Origin: Verrucomicrobiota bacterium
GTDB lineage: Bacteria > Verrucomicrobiota > Verrucomicrobiia > Limisphaerales > JADJPG01
NCBI GenBank assembly: GCA_016713365.1
Contig: JADJPG010000034.1
Location: forward strand, 1 to 64,000
Reading direction: 5' to 3'
Length of the DNA stretch: 64,000 nt
Position 1 is the stretch's first letter. The number at the start of each line of letters is the position of its first letter. Below, piece by piece: positions 42,001-51,485 of the stretch. Under the pieces are notes generated by a model. It was not told where the DNA came from, ran no database searches, and worked only from the letters and a program-made list of their open reading frames with translations. A program made the translations under genes and the position numbers.

Positions 42001-45000
42001 CTGGCGGTCAGCGGCAAATCGACAATGAAGAATGCCGTTTCGTAGCCGCGCAAGGTCGAACAGAATTCCAGCGTGTTCGTCAGCGTGACCGCAGGAGGAT
42101 TGGTGTTCACGTAGGTGATGTTGAGTTTCCAGGCGAGCAACGCCGCGTTGGTGGCCGCGCCGCCGAGACGGTTGTCCGTGATCTCCAGCGTCCAGTCGCC
42201 GAATGCCTGCTCGCCAATCAGCCGGCCGAAAGGCTGCAGCGTCATCGGTTCCTCCGGCTGAAAATAAATGCCCTTCTCAACGCGCTCCTCGACTTGCTCC
42301 ACCCGCACGGAATCCACCAGCAACCACTCTCCGGAGTTGGTGGACGAAAGAGTGGTGGAACTCAGTTCCAGCGTGGACTGAGCGGAACTCGCGATGAAAT
42401 CAAACGTCGCGCTGGCCCACTGGCTGGTCGACGCGGACAGTCCATTGATCAAGATCGACTGGACTGGAGTGCCCGGCGCGGGGCCCGCCTGCACGCTCAA
42501 CGAGGGAGCGGAACCGCCCGTGGCCCGCGCGTAGGACAAGCTCACGCGATACCGCGAGCCCGCCGCGGTCGGGAAGTTCGTCAGGATCGTTGCCGTGTTC
42601 ACGTTGTTGAACGCAAGGAACCGGAAACCTCCTTCAGGCAGGATATACCATGGCGCCGCATTCGTTCCGCCGCGCGTCGCCGTCACCTCGCCGGCTGAAA
42701 CCTGCCAACCAGTCCCGCTGATAAATCCTGGCGAGACATACGGCACCTGGGCATTCACACCGTCCTCGAAACCATCCACCACTGCGGTCGCATTCGTCAC
42801 GAAGTTGGTGATAAACCCGTTGAAGTTGGTGTACGGAGTGGCGGCAAACTTGATCGGCACCTGCGCGTAATTCGTGTCGTCGGAAAAGATGGCGAAGGTG
42901 TAACCGCTCACCAGCGTGACGGTATAATTCCACAAATTCCCCTGACGATTCCCCTGCTCGTTCATGGTGATGACGAGGTTGGTGGAATTTCCAGGGCCAT
43001 ACTCCACCGAAAACCGGCCGCCGCCACTCACCCGCCCTGAATCAAAGATTAGGACATCCTCATAATAGACCCGCAGCGTGTCCGGGTTCTGGAAGAAATC
43101 ATAATCAATATCAACAATGCCCTCCGTTTCCGTGGTCGAGATCACATTGGTCGCCGCCGCATCACTGCCGCTGTCCACCAGCGGCAAGGTATACGGCTGT
43201 TGCAACCCGAAGCCGTAATTCGACGCATCCGGACCGCCTCGATTCTCCGCCAGCAACACGCGCGTTCCGCTCGGACTCACCAGATGCATCACCAAATCCG
43301 CCACCCGGGGATGTTCGATGCGCACTCCGACGTTCAGGTCTGCAATGAGGCCGGGACGATTCACGCGAATCACGGAATTTGTGGTCGCGTCATCGAAGAT
43401 CGTGGTGCCACCACCGGAGCGGAAACCAATCGAAGTGCGCGCTGACAGATCGCGCTGCACGAAGGCGCGGATCCTCGCATTGACCGGGAAGCCGTTAGGA
43501 TTGAAGACGCCGATGAAATACCGGCCTTGCGACAGCGGCGGCACATCGCGCCGGCCGACCGACAAGCAATCACCGGGCGGTGCAATCGTGGCGAAGGTGT
43601 CGTAGTTGCCCTGATCCGGCTCGAAGCCGCGACCGAGGTACACCTCGACCGGCCCCTCATCCTGCGTCACGCACACGAGGAGGTTCGTGGCATCCGCCGG
43701 AACATCCACCACGCTGCGCCACCAGCGTCCGGGACGAATCGTCACCAACACGCCAACTCCATTTGTTAGGTCTTCCGAGCGCGGCTCCAGGCGGATTTCC
43801 AGACGGTTGACCTGCCCGGTGAAAAATGGCCCTGCATCCACCATCGTCAACTGCCAGCCGCCAATGCCTTCTTCTCCAACAAAGTTACGTAACGTCCCAG
43901 GCACATCAGTTCGAGCGTCATCCGGCAATTCGCCGGACCCACTATCGTCATAAGCGTAAACTACGTTTCCGCCAAACGACCGATTGACGTTGAGATAGGA
44001 AGTCTTCAAATCGTGCTCCAGCACTCCAACTAGGTCTCCCCCGTATTCGTGAGTCAGTTCGTTCGTCACAACGACATTCTGCACGACAATGGGCTCCGTA
44101 TTGAAAGCGAACATCAGGCCGACCTGTGGCGACGCTGACGAACCATCCGGTATTGGTACATTCACTGGATAACCGCGCATGTATACATTCCCATTTGTAT
44201 CCGTGCTGCTGAACGGAGAACTGCTGGAGATCGCGAAGAAACCGAAGTTGGCCGCCTGCTGATCTTCTGATTTGACGCCCGCTATGAAGTAAGGCACGTT
44301 CGAAATATTGGAGAGCACGATGGACTCACTGCCGCCGCGCCCCACGCCACGCCACGCCGCCGAAATCACCGATTCGTAAAGGTTCGTAATGTTGACATCT
44401 GGGGAAACATACAGGTCGATATCCGCCTCCGCGATGCGCGCCTGACCCAAGTTCGGAGGCAAGAACGTGCGGAAGGCGATGTAGGTGCCTGACTGGCCTG
44501 CATCCACCTCACCCTCAGGAATGATGTTTGTCACCACGAAGAATTTCCACTGGTTGGTAATGCCGTTGGTGCTCATCAAGTAGGGCGAGTTCGCTCCAAC
44601 TCTCTGGTTTAACAGCGGGAGACCGTTCGTCACTGCCTGAACCATTGGAGCCAGATTAACTGTCGGCGTGGGGGAGTCGGATACCGTAATCGCCGAGCGG
44701 GACCGAGGTTCACCGCTCGAGATCACCAACGCGTAATCTTGTGCAATGCCGGCGGGATGAGCGGTGACCGCGTTGATGTTTACGGACTTCGCAACAACAG
44801 TCACCGAGTAGGCCCCGTCGAGTGGAAAATCAAGATCCGCTTCCAGATAGATGTTCTCGACATTATTGACCACGTCGAACGGACCAGCAGCGGGATCGAT
44901 CGGACTGCTGTAAATGTTGCCGCTTCCAATACTGTTGCCCGAGTACACTTCGAGGGTCGTCAGATTGGTGACGATGAGATCCAGGTTATTCACCAACTTG

Positions 45001-47459
45001 ATGCCCACAGCCGGGTTCCCTGGCGGATCAGTCCACACCAACGTAAACCGCAGCGGCTGACTTCGAGATGTGACGTTCACCGTGCGGGTAAAGCTCTGCC
45101 CTGTGACGAGAGCACGCTCAGGATGCTGGTCGTAGATGACCATCGAAGTGCTGGTAAAAACCCCATCGCTGGCTCCCTTTGCAGGCGCAACCGGCAGACT
45201 GTTGGTCAAGTTTGCCAATCCCCATCCTTGCGCATTGGCCGAATTGGTCGTGTTGAAGTCATATCCGGTGCTTACCGTTCTCGCGCCGCTAATCAGCAAT
45301 GCCTTCATCAAGGCCGGGCTGTTCGTCCACTGCAGCCGAGTAGTGAAAAACTCCTGCATGAGGGCAATCATTCCTGTTACCACCGGCGCCGACATACTGG
45401 TTCCGCTCTCGTAGCGATAATATGGGGCCAGCTCATCATTCAAACTTTTGAAAATTTCGGGCTCGTTCCCGACGTCATTCGTGAGCGTCACCGAATACCT
45501 AATATGAAGATAAACGTCCGTCTCATTGGTATTGGCGACCGAGAAATACCAAGTATCAGGGACCAAACCGACCGTCGGCACGGAAGCACTGTTGGTTGCC
45601 ACAAAATCAGCAGCCGTCGGAACGTCTCCCGCCCCAATCTGGATCGGCAATGGTGGCAGTCCACCGGCCGGAGAATCAGAATTGGGCACACAAACTACTT
45701 GAAGACGCACGCCATTGTCGGGAACGAACGTGGCATAAACGTTTGTGCGGCCAGCACGAATTCGCACAAATGCTCTCTGGTCAGAGATAACTTCCACCGA
45801 ACGATCGGGTTCCTGCCACAGGCTGGACCGGGTCGATATAACGAATGTTCCCGGTGCGATAACGTCGGGTTTGAAGCGTCCGCCATCGCCTTCTTCACCG
45901 GGATTCACATTGCCCTGACTTGAGAATGACGCGACTTCTGAGTCGGAGTCAGTCAATCCTATCCAGGGTTGGTTTGTCTCAATGTTCGGAGAGACTCCTC
46001 TCACCACCTCATTCGAAATATTCCGCAAGTTCTCGATGGCTCCGACCGTAATGACATTCTTGGCCGTTCCCGGAGCATCAATTCCTGCGGCACCGCTGTT
46101 CCCGGAAGAAAATACTGCGATAAGAGGCTGTGAACCGGTGACACCGGGCAAAGCATCACGCACAGCCGCATCCCAACTCGCCGCCGCCAGTGTATAGGTT
46201 CCCGACCCGGGATATCCCCAACTGTTGTTCGAAATGAATGCTTCCGCTGCCGCTGGAGTTTCCTGGAGGTACGTATCCGGCACATCCGGGCCAAATGTCC
46301 GATCAATAGACAGAGCGAATATCTCTGCTTCCGGGGCCATTCCTCGAAAGTTCGCATTCGTAGCCGAGCCAGGAACGTTCCTCGGTGGAATTTGCGGACC
46401 ACTGTCGCCCGTGCTGGCGATTGTCCCCGCGACGTGTGTCCCGTGGCCGTCCGGATCAATCAAAGTCAACGGAAAATCTGCCGTCACTCGGCCAAACAAG
46501 TCGGGATGCGTCTCGTCAACTCCAGTATCATTCACATTGACTCGAATCCCAGAGCCCCGCAATCCCCCGAAATTTGGCGAGGATCCCAAACTATTGGTCG
46601 CCACGGCCACTCTCACGCGAGAGAGATCATTTGCGACTCGGCGCGGCAACATTCGTTCAATGACTTGAACGCCCGGCAATCGCGCCAGCGACACCAGCGC
46701 GCCTTCCGGCGGACGCACCATCAGCTGCCAGCCGAACGGCGAACGTTCCTCACCGAGCACCACCGCCTCCATCCGGGACAGCTCGCGCAACACCGCCTCG
46801 CGTTCACCCGGAAACAGCAACAGATTCAACCGCGTGTTCGAAGGCAACGCCGTCTCCTTGACCGCAACTTCCAACAACGCCGGATCGATCTTGTAATATG
46901 GCTCCCAAGGCAACACCGCCTGAGCCGTTGGGAGCGCGCCCAACTGCCGGGCCACTCTTTCATCGGCGCGCACCAGATACGCATTATTGGGAACGTAGGC
47001 CACCACCTCGGCGCCGGCTTGCAGAAGTGCTGCGCGGAAGGCTTCCGTCACCGGACCGCGGGACTGCACCACGAAACTGCCCGGGTCGCCCTCCGCCCTC
47101 AAATGCGCCGGAATGTTCAGGCTCAATGGGGCACTGGAATCAATCAATGCATTGCGCAGGATCAAGCCGCTCGCGGATCGACTTAGCTGATCGACCGTCA
47201 TCGTCGTGTTGGTCAGCCGGTAGGGAAAGGCCGTCTTGCGAACTTGAGCCGTGGTGTTGGTCTTCGCGGGAGCAGCCGCAGGCGCGGGCGCAGAGGAACC
47301 CGAGGTGGCACCAGCAGCTGGCGAATTGGTGGCGGCCTTGGCGGCATCACGCGCCGCGCGGTCACTGGCCGACTTGCGCTCGCCCAGCTGCCAGAAAACG
47401 GCCGCCGCCACAAAGAACAGCAGGCTGATGACAAACCAGGTTCGGGTTCTCAGGTTCAT
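39063..47459 (-). CDS. Giant secreted subtilisin-like (S8) peptidase with multiple PPC-type domains
   Basis: A 2,798-residue protein. An N-terminal hydrophobic helix (about 8-25) is a signal or anchor, followed by an Ala/Pro-rich linker and a propeptide-like region to about 290. The S8 catalytic domain has Asp near 310 (NVNDTGVDETHPDL), His near 341 (DGHGTHVAGT), the Asn region ISNNSWGYPG near 411, and Ser near 688 (ESGTSMSAPVV), with a ~130-residue insertion before the Ser. The long C-terminal part has P-domain-like (ADLVMHLVSPSGTRVLL) and about eight pre-peptidase C-type units marked by GTWYLAVVNR-like strands, then two fibronectin-like tail modules ending YYRFFEVP. Probably cell-surface or secreted. 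Confidence 0.9.
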   Translation of the reverse strand: MNLRTRTWFVISLLFFVAAAVFWQLGERKSASDRAARDAAKAATNSPAAGATSGSSAPAPAAAPAKTNTTAQVRKTAFPYRLTNTTMTVDQLSRSASGLILRNALIDSSAPLSLNIPAHLRAEGDPGSFVVQSRGPVTEAFRAALLQAGAEVVAYVPNNAYLVRADERVARQLGALPTAQAVLPWEPYYKIDPALLEVAVKETALPSNTRLNLLLFPGEREAVLRELSRMEAVVLGEERSPFGWQLMVRPPEGALVSLARLPGVQVIERMLPRRVANDLSRVRVAVATNSLGSSPNFGGLRGSGIRVNVNDTGVDETHPDLFGRVTADFPLTLIDPDGHGTHVAGTIASTGDSGPQIPPRNVPGSATNANFRGMAPEAEIFALSIDRTFGPDVPDTYLQETPAAAEAFISNNSWGYPGSGTYTLAAASWDAAVRDALPGVTGSQPLIAVFSSGNSGAAGIDAPGTAKNVITVGAIENLRNISNEVVRGVSPNIETNQPWIGLTDSDSEVASFSSQGNVNPGEEGDGGRFKPDVIAPGTFVISTRSSLWQEPDRSVEVISDQRAFVRIRAGRTNVYATFVPDNGVRLQVVCVPNSDSPAGGLPPLPIQIGAGDVPTAADFVATNSASVPTVGLVPDTWYFSVANTNETDVYLHIRYSVTLTNDVGNEPEIFKSLNDELAPYYRYESGTSMSAPVVTGMIALMQEFFTTRLQWTNSPALMKALLISGARTVSTGYDFNTTNSANAQGWGLANLTNSLPVAPAKGASDGVFTSTSMVIYDQHPERALVTGQSFTRTVNVTSRSQPLRFTLVWTDPPGNPAVGIKLVNNLDLIVTNLTTLEVYSGNSIGSGNIYSSPIDPAAGPFDVVNNVENIYLEADLDFPLDGAYSVTVVAKSVNINAVTAHPAGIAQDYALVISSGEPRSRSAITVSDSPTPTVNLAPMVQAVTNGLPLLNQRVGANSPYLMSTNGITNQWKFFVVTNIIPEGEVDAGQSGTYIAFRTFLPPNLGQARIAEADIDLYVSPDVNITNLYESVISAAWRGVGRGGSESIVLSNISNVPYFIAGVKSEDQQAANFGFFAISSSSPFSSTDTNGNVYMRGYPVNVPIPDGSSASPQVGLMFAFNTEPIVVQNVVVTNELTHEYGGDLVGVLEHDLKTSYLNVNRSFGGNVVYAYDDSGSGELPDDARTDVPGTLRNFVGEEGIGGWQLTMVDAGPFFTGQVNRLEIRLEPRSEDLTNGVGVLVTIRPGRWWRSVVDVPADATNLLVCVTQDEGPVEVYLGRGFEPDQGNYDTFATIAPPGDCLSVGRRDVPPLSQGRYFIGVFNPNGFPVNARIRAFVQRDLSARTSIGFRSGGGTTIFDDATTNSVIRVNRPGLIADLNVGVRIEHPRVADLVMHLVSPSGTRVLLAENRGGPDASNYGFGLQQPYTLPLVDSGSDAAATNVISTTETEGIVDIDYDFFQNPDTLRVYYEDVLIFDSGRVSGGGRFSVEYGPGNSTNLVITMNEQGNRQGNLWNYTVTLVSGYTFAIFSDDTNYAQVPIKFAATPYTNFNGFITNFVTNATAVVDGFEDGVNAQVPYVSPGFISGTGWQVSAGEVTATRGGTNAAPWYILPEGGFRFLAFNNVNTATILTNFPTAAGSRYRVSLSYARATGGSAPSLSVQAGPAPGTPVQSILINGLSASTSQWASATFDFIASSAQSTLELSSTTLSSTNSGEWLLVDSVRVEQVEERVEKGIYFQPEEPMTLQPFGRLIGEQAFGDWTLEITDNRLGGAATNAALLAWKLNITYVNTNPPAVTLTNTLEFCSTLRGYETAFFIVDLPLTASAVTNVLVSSHNASLLYNATGLPEGQQPPDTFFQFDDLGGTTVLQGGGWFTLDRNGVLVGGDIDPQIRPGRRFYLAVRNEYPDTNAICIRVDFESANLPNIISLNATNNCHSMVNVGQVVDYYSFDVSTNAIGVEFTVSGVTNGDVNLYVRRGLPLPTTNFYSAASINTDPGLGEFVQVADMTQTSLAGRWYAAVVVSSNAPDYEICAREIPGPVTPLTINVTNQLTTVSTGAVHYYQVVIPDNAFLADFQTMASAGNVDLFISTGAMVPLGALPTNALFAGVNGLGGDEVIQLSAFNPVNLLTPGTWYLAVVNRDTVAVDYSVVVRVLTTNINYIVLSSGVSSTGQVAVVGGVGFYRFEVSPGALQAVFETFGATDDVDLYVRTGFTLPPPSVVNFDYFSANGSTNTEWIALHLDDPAALPTAGTYWIAVVPKPATVLPVDFQIRATEILSTDVLRLFDGIAQCGAASPINTNALHSGVQFFQFDVSSNAAQVGFELTSASGDVDLYVQYGLPITNYSLLVQPAFDVAYTNNPVVGAGLEAVCLLTNSGPVTLRQGTYYLAVVNRETNDVSFCVRAYELSEDSIVTLSNRTAVTTTASLPSGGIDYYRYTASTSALQVIVEVFHANANVELLVDQSLCTGNFLNPAFLSTNAGTAAEMVIVSPSSTNAPLVAGDWYIAVTNRAATPADYTVRVTEIVASDIVTLTNQLSYDTSVPGSGSSNGVPVRYFVFNVSSNAARAQFEILFTSDDVNLIAKKDLPLPTYANSALESANYGTNQELIVITGSSVVALTPGDWYLAVYNASTNDAVFSVMASEFTAAGTNTFDGPPIVSPTQLCLTWENAVPGVYYHVDGKASLSDTAWIPLSPTILATNTTVTYCVSLPTPYGYFRFVEGLSPKTVAPPVTFTLTSFTPSGLTLEWTAPPGTRFVAEYTESLFPPNWQPYPDYITSTNSVVTFSDDGSQTAPLGPTRYYRFFEVP

Positions 47460-47517
47460 AACGTATTAAATCACAAATTCAGGCGCTGACGACAGCGATT
47501 TTCCGCCCGTCCTGCAT

Positions 47518-47589
47518 GGAGCGCCGATCTCCGAATCGGCGCGTTCCTGCTCGTTGGCTCGATGGAGCCGAATCGGAGTTCGGCGCTCC
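47518..47589. repeat. REP-like inverted repeat between PilX-like and subtilase genes
   Basis: Arms of 23 bases at 47518-47540 (GGAGCGCCGATCTCCGAATCGG...) and 47567-47589 (inverted, GCCGAATCGGAGTTCGGCGC...) match with three or fewer differences, around a 26-base centre. From memory this GGAGCGCCGA-AACTCCGATTCGG motif is a very common dispersed repeat in verrucomicrobial genomes. It lies in a 237-base gap between two same-strand genes. Confidence 0.7.
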
Positions 47590-47696
47590 AATGCCGCGAA
47601 CGCGTGCTCCATACGCCTCGCTCATCCGACGCGACCATGACCACTTATGGAAATGGGTCCATCCCTGTCCGGACGCTGACCAGATGCCGCCCACCG

Positions 47697-50339
47697 TTAT
47701 TCCAGTGGGATGATGTTAAAGCTCTCCACCACCAGTCGCGGACGCCGGTAATCCGGCCGGTAATACCCCGCATCCGCCGGGTTGTTCGATTCCCGCTCCG
47801 GGAACACCGCACGAACTACCGTCCTCGTCGCCACTTCACCCGTGACCTGATAGTTGTTCACGAGCTTGGTGTCCGGATCAATAGAAGGCCCGCTAAGCGG
47901 TTGGTCCATGGCGACAAACCCCAGCCGCGCCGGCTTGAGCGACTGCCCCCACGCATAGATCACGAATCGCGGCTCACCCACCTTCAACAGGGACATCACC
48001 TGTTGAGGGAGACGTTCATAATCCTCATCGAATACATCCATCTGATCCGGAGGTTGCGCCGAATCGAAGCCGGCCCCGAGCAATCGAGAGTTCCGAATAA
48101 AGGGAGATTCATCCGACAACGCGGGCACTTTCAAGATGTCACCCAGAGTGGTGAACTCCCGGTTTCTCAAGGCACCGCGCGTCGCATTAATCGACGCCAC
48201 AATCTCCTCCACCTCCCCGAATGCGGAGACCGACGAGGGATATACCACCTCATTCGTCCACCGAATCGGTCGTTCATCGGGAGGGGTCAAACTCGTATCA
48301 TTGGTCACGGTACTTGTCATTGCACCGGAAAGCACCGCTGACCACGCTGCCAGATTTGTCTGGTTGATTGACAAACGCCCCTTGGAAGCATTCGGGTGAA
48401 TCGAAGCCGTGAAGATATCCATCAACTTCCAGTCATTCACCGGACGCGTCATTCTCAAGTCATCCTGATGTCGAGATGCTCCGCCAACTCGAGCCCAATC
48501 GCCGAGATCAACATCCCGGCTCTTGAGGTAAATCGTCTGCCACGGAGTTCCGCGGTGTACCCGGCCAAGCCATCCAACATTGGGAAACTTGTTGGTCGGA
48601 AAATCCCACAAGTCAGGGGCTCGAACGGACGGATCCCGCAGTCTGGTATCTGCGTCAGCGCTACCTGGCGATAGAAAGCGAGCGTTCGCCGGCCAAGGAC
48701 GGGTGACCCCGGCATTTCTGGCACCTATCGTGAAGGCTGGAAGCGAAGCATTCGGCAGGAGATTGGTCGCAGCGATGCTTCGGGTAAGATCTTCCGCCGA
48801 GTAGTGGACCAGCGGATCATTCACCTGCCAAAGGTTGGTCTGAAAGGACAACCGCTGAGCGACAAACGGAACGTCATTACTGGTCAACGTATCGCTGGCC
48901 ACAAATGCATTGAACGCAAGAATGCTCGCGTCTTTGTTGGAAATAAACCCTCCGTAGTTATTCCATCCGGAACCGACATCCTCGCGTCCCAATGAGATAT
49001 TCAGCTGGCGATCGACGCCCTGAGGCCAAGGTTTGCTGGTGGTAGCCCGGCTCCACAGTTCAGCGATCGCAGGATTGGAATCAGGCAATCGATCCGCAAG
49101 AAATTCACCAGCCCTGAAAAAGTCATTGGTGAAACTGAAGGCAACCGCGTCAACGATCCTTTGCGTCGCCTTGTCGATCAGGAAGTAACGGACTCGATTG
49201 GTGACGACGATATCCCAACTGTCGACGGTTCCTCCACGATCCACACCGACAACATAGTTCGTCGCAAATACCAACCGACTGGCCACAGGCGGGTTGGAGA
49301 AACTATTTCTCACCCAGCCATTCATGGTTCCGACGAGATAATTTGTCCCCGCAGATACCACTGGATAAACTCGCGAATTCCCACGGAACGTTGAACTAAT
49401 TCCAATCGTCACCTCGTTGCTGTAATAGTATTCCAGCTGTCCTGGATACGGCGACCGATAAGAATTCAAAGCCTCCATTCCGAAATCATTCGTGATCGCC
49501 AAGGAGAGCGTCTTCGTATATCTCAACTTGGTAATGTCTTTTTCGCCCACATCCTTTTGAGCAAGGAGACGGCGTGCGGCGAATACCCGAGTTCTCGAAC
49601 TGAACTCGTTAAAGTTGGGAATCTGCTTCCTCGCACCAAAAATCAGTGGGACATTGTAAACTCCGTTGTCCAGTCCCGGCGTCTCTCCCAAGTCCAAATC
49701 AACCCATCGCCTCGCCGGATTAATCGCAAAAGAAATGATGTCCGACGGAGGCTCTGTGACCATCCGGTAGTCGACGATGAAGACATTGTTGGAACCATCG
49801 GTGACGAACCGCGGACGGAATACCGTGGGCAACATGAATGCTGCACTTTCCAGCGGACCCGGGCCTCGAACCGCGTCATAGATGTTCGCTGCCTGTTGAA
49901 CAACCTGATGAATTCGTCCGGAGTAAAGCGGCCCGAGGAAGAGCCCGTTACTGTATGCGAACCGCGAGCCGTTGAAGTAAATCGGAATGCGAAGTGGTTG
50001 CTCCTGTTGAGTAGCCGAATCGTAATTCACATAGTTTCTAAAATTCAGATCTCTCTGAAACAAGTTGGTAACGACGCTCAGCAGGAAAAGCTCCGCACCG
50101 ATCCGACCAGTTCGGTTTGAGATCACAGTAGTTTCAGTCCACGGAACCAGCTCGGTTGATTTGAATCCCCCTACGTTCGCGTAATTGAGATGAATCTTGC
50201 CCTCATCCTCGTCCTCGACCGCGGCGTCAGGTCCCAACTGCGCCAGCATTCGATAATAGGTGTAACGATCCCGTGAGCTGTTGTTCCTGCCGGCGGCGAG
50301 CAGCCGTTCCGTGAGGCCCTGAGGAGCAACTCGCGGCAA
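47697..50339 (-). CDS. PilX-like large pilin-associated protein, C-terminal part (frameshifted)
   Basis: An 880-residue open frame that continues the preceding PilX-like gene after a one-base deletion near 50397. It reads on from a segment that in this frame spells RHFFSAHDFFNEITLP just upstream of its first possible start. The sequence is rich in Asn, Thr, Val and aromatic residues with short strands (LRIPIYFNGSRFAYSNG, FIVDYRMVTEPPSD, VGGASRHQDDLRMTRP), as expected of an extracytoplasmic region. The C-terminal stretch GQSLKPARLGFVAMDQPLS...YQVTGEVATRTVVRAVFPE is typical of verrucomicrobial pilin-operon proteins. No enzymatic motif is recognised. Merged with the upstream part, the gene encodes 1,260 residues. 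Confidence 0.75.
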   Translation of the reverse strand: MPRVAPQGLTERLLAAGRNNSSRDRYTYYRMLAQLGPDAAVEDEDEGKIHLNYANVGGFKSTELVPWTETTVISNRTGRIGAELFLLSVVTNLFQRDLNFRNYVNYDSATQQEQPLRIPIYFNGSRFAYSNGLFLGPLYSGRIHQVVQQAANIYDAVRGPGPLESAAFMLPTVFRPRFVTDGSNNVFIVDYRMVTEPPSDIISFAINPARRWVDLDLGETPGLDNGVYNVPLIFGARKQIPNFNEFSSRTRVFAARRLLAQKDVGEKDITKLRYTKTLSLAITNDFGMEALNSYRSPYPGQLEYYYSNEVTIGISSTFRGNSRVYPVVSAGTNYLVGTMNGWVRNSFSNPPVASRLVFATNYVVGVDRGGTVDSWDIVVTNRVRYFLIDKATQRIVDAVAFSFTNDFFRAGEFLADRLPDSNPAIAELWSRATTSKPWPQGVDRQLNISLGREDVGSGWNNYGGFISNKDASILAFNAFVASDTLTSNDVPFVAQRLSFQTNLWQVNDPLVHYSAEDLTRSIAATNLLPNASLPAFTIGARNAGVTRPWPANARFLSPGSADADTRLRDPSVRAPDLWDFPTNKFPNVGWLGRVHRGTPWQTIYLKSRDVDLGDWARVGGASRHQDDLRMTRPVNDWKLMDIFTASIHPNASKGRLSINQTNLAAWSAVLSGAMTSTVTNDTSLTPPDERPIRWTNEVVYPSSVSAFGEVEEIVASINATRGALRNREFTTLGDILKVPALSDESPFIRNSRLLGAGFDSAQPPDQMDVFDEDYERLPQQVMSLLKVGEPRFVIYAWGQSLKPARLGFVAMDQPLSGPSIDPDTKLVNNYQVTGEVATRTVVRAVFPERESNNPADAGYYRPDYRRPRLVVESFNIIPLE

Positions 50340-51478
50340 GGTGATCTCGTTGAAGAAATCATGGGCGCTGAAGAAATGGCGTCTTGACGCCGCTCCGGGC
50401 CAGGGAATGCGGAGACATCGGCGGGAGTGTATCTGGCATTGCCAAATGGATCGATTAGGTCAGTTCCGATCAGAGCCTCAACGTCGACAATGGGCGTAGG
50501 CTGGAACAAGACGCTCATTCGGTCCAATCCGGCCTTTGCTCCGCCATAACGGGCGTTCAAAATCTGCCATGCGTCATCAAACGCGGTCCCCCGATTCCCG
50601 GTCGCAATATCGAGGGAATAGCTATACGGGGTAGCCAAATACGGCGCATTCGGGTTGTTCCAAATGTCCCCATTCAAGTCCGCGAGAAACCCGGCAAGAT
50701 TGTTTTCGAATCCTCCTATCCCCTGATTGCGGGTAAAGCCGGACTCGCCAACCGGATAGGGATTCGGACTTTTTGCGTCGTTGTGAATCCAATTCAAATC
50801 CAGCGACCGCCCAACTGGCAGGATCATGAATGCATACCGTCCTATGTATTTATTGTTTGGAGCGTGCGCACGCCGAGGGTTCTGGAGAACACCAATCCAC
50901 TGAGGATCTCCGACTCGCCAGTTAATCTCGTTCGTACCGAATCGCCCAACCTCCAGATCTCGCACATAACCGGAATCTTCAAACAAACCATTCCGATTGA
51001 GGTCGACAGAAAAGCGGTCGTCCAGAGGGTTCGCAACATCCACCACCGAATTCGTCTGAACGAATACCGGAGGCGCCGCATCGTAACGATTCGTCAACCG
51101 CTGGAGCGGATTCAACAACCGATCATAGGGAATCGTGCGCCGAGTTGCAGTGTCGTAGTTCTGACAGCAGATCGAGACAGTCATGTCCGGCCCAAGAATA
51201 TTCGGACCATTCGCTGCGACGTCTTGATTGCGGATGGGATACACCGCCGTGATCTCCGCCTTGGCTCGTTCCAATGCGCTGTCCGCCGCGACTTCCGAAT
51301 CCGTGGTGCGCCCCATGGAATCCACCGAACCCGTCTCACGCTGGGTGAGGCCCAGAAAGGCGATGGCAAGGGTCGAGATCACCGCCAGCAGAATGAGCGT
51401 GATCACCAGCGCAACGCCGCGGCGCGTTGCGAGACTGGAGACGATTCGGGAATGCGAACGTGGAAGGCGGAGATTCAT
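50171..51478 (-). CDS. PilX-like pilin-associated protein, N-terminal part (frameshifted)
   Basis: The N-terminal part has a prepilin-like start: basic residues, then RRGVALVITLILLAVISTLAIAFL as an inner-membrane helix and QRETGSVDSMGRTTDSEVAADSALERAKAEI, the alpha-helical stalk found in PilX/GspK-type minor pilins. Homologous reading holds to about residue 360 (ADVSAFPGP). The last 70 residues (RRQDAISSAPM... onward) are out of frame because one C is missing in the run near 50397. It is the last gene of the pseudopilin cluster and starts 7 bases after the PilW-like gene. Confidence 0.8.
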   Translation of the reverse strand: MNLRLPRSHSRIVSSLATRRGVALVITLILLAVISTLAIAFLGLTQRETGSVDSMGRTTDSEVAADSALERAKAEITAVYPIRNQDVAANGPNILGPDMTVSICCQNYDTATRRTIPYDRLLNPLQRLTNRYDAAPPVFVQTNSVVDVANPLDDRFSVDLNRNGLFEDSGYVRDLEVGRFGTNEINWRVGDPQWIGVLQNPRRAHAPNNKYIGRYAFMILPVGRSLDLNWIHNDAKSPNPYPVGESGFTRNQGIGGFENNLAGFLADLNGDIWNNPNAPYLATPYSYSLDIATGNRGTAFDDAWQILNARYGGAKAGLDRMSVLFQPTPIVDVEALIGTDLIDPFGNARYTPADVSAFPGPERRQDAISSAPMISSTRSPCRELLLRASRNGCSPPAGTTAHGIVTPIIECWRSWDLTPRSRTRMRARFISITRT

Positions 51479-51485
51479 CTTCTGC

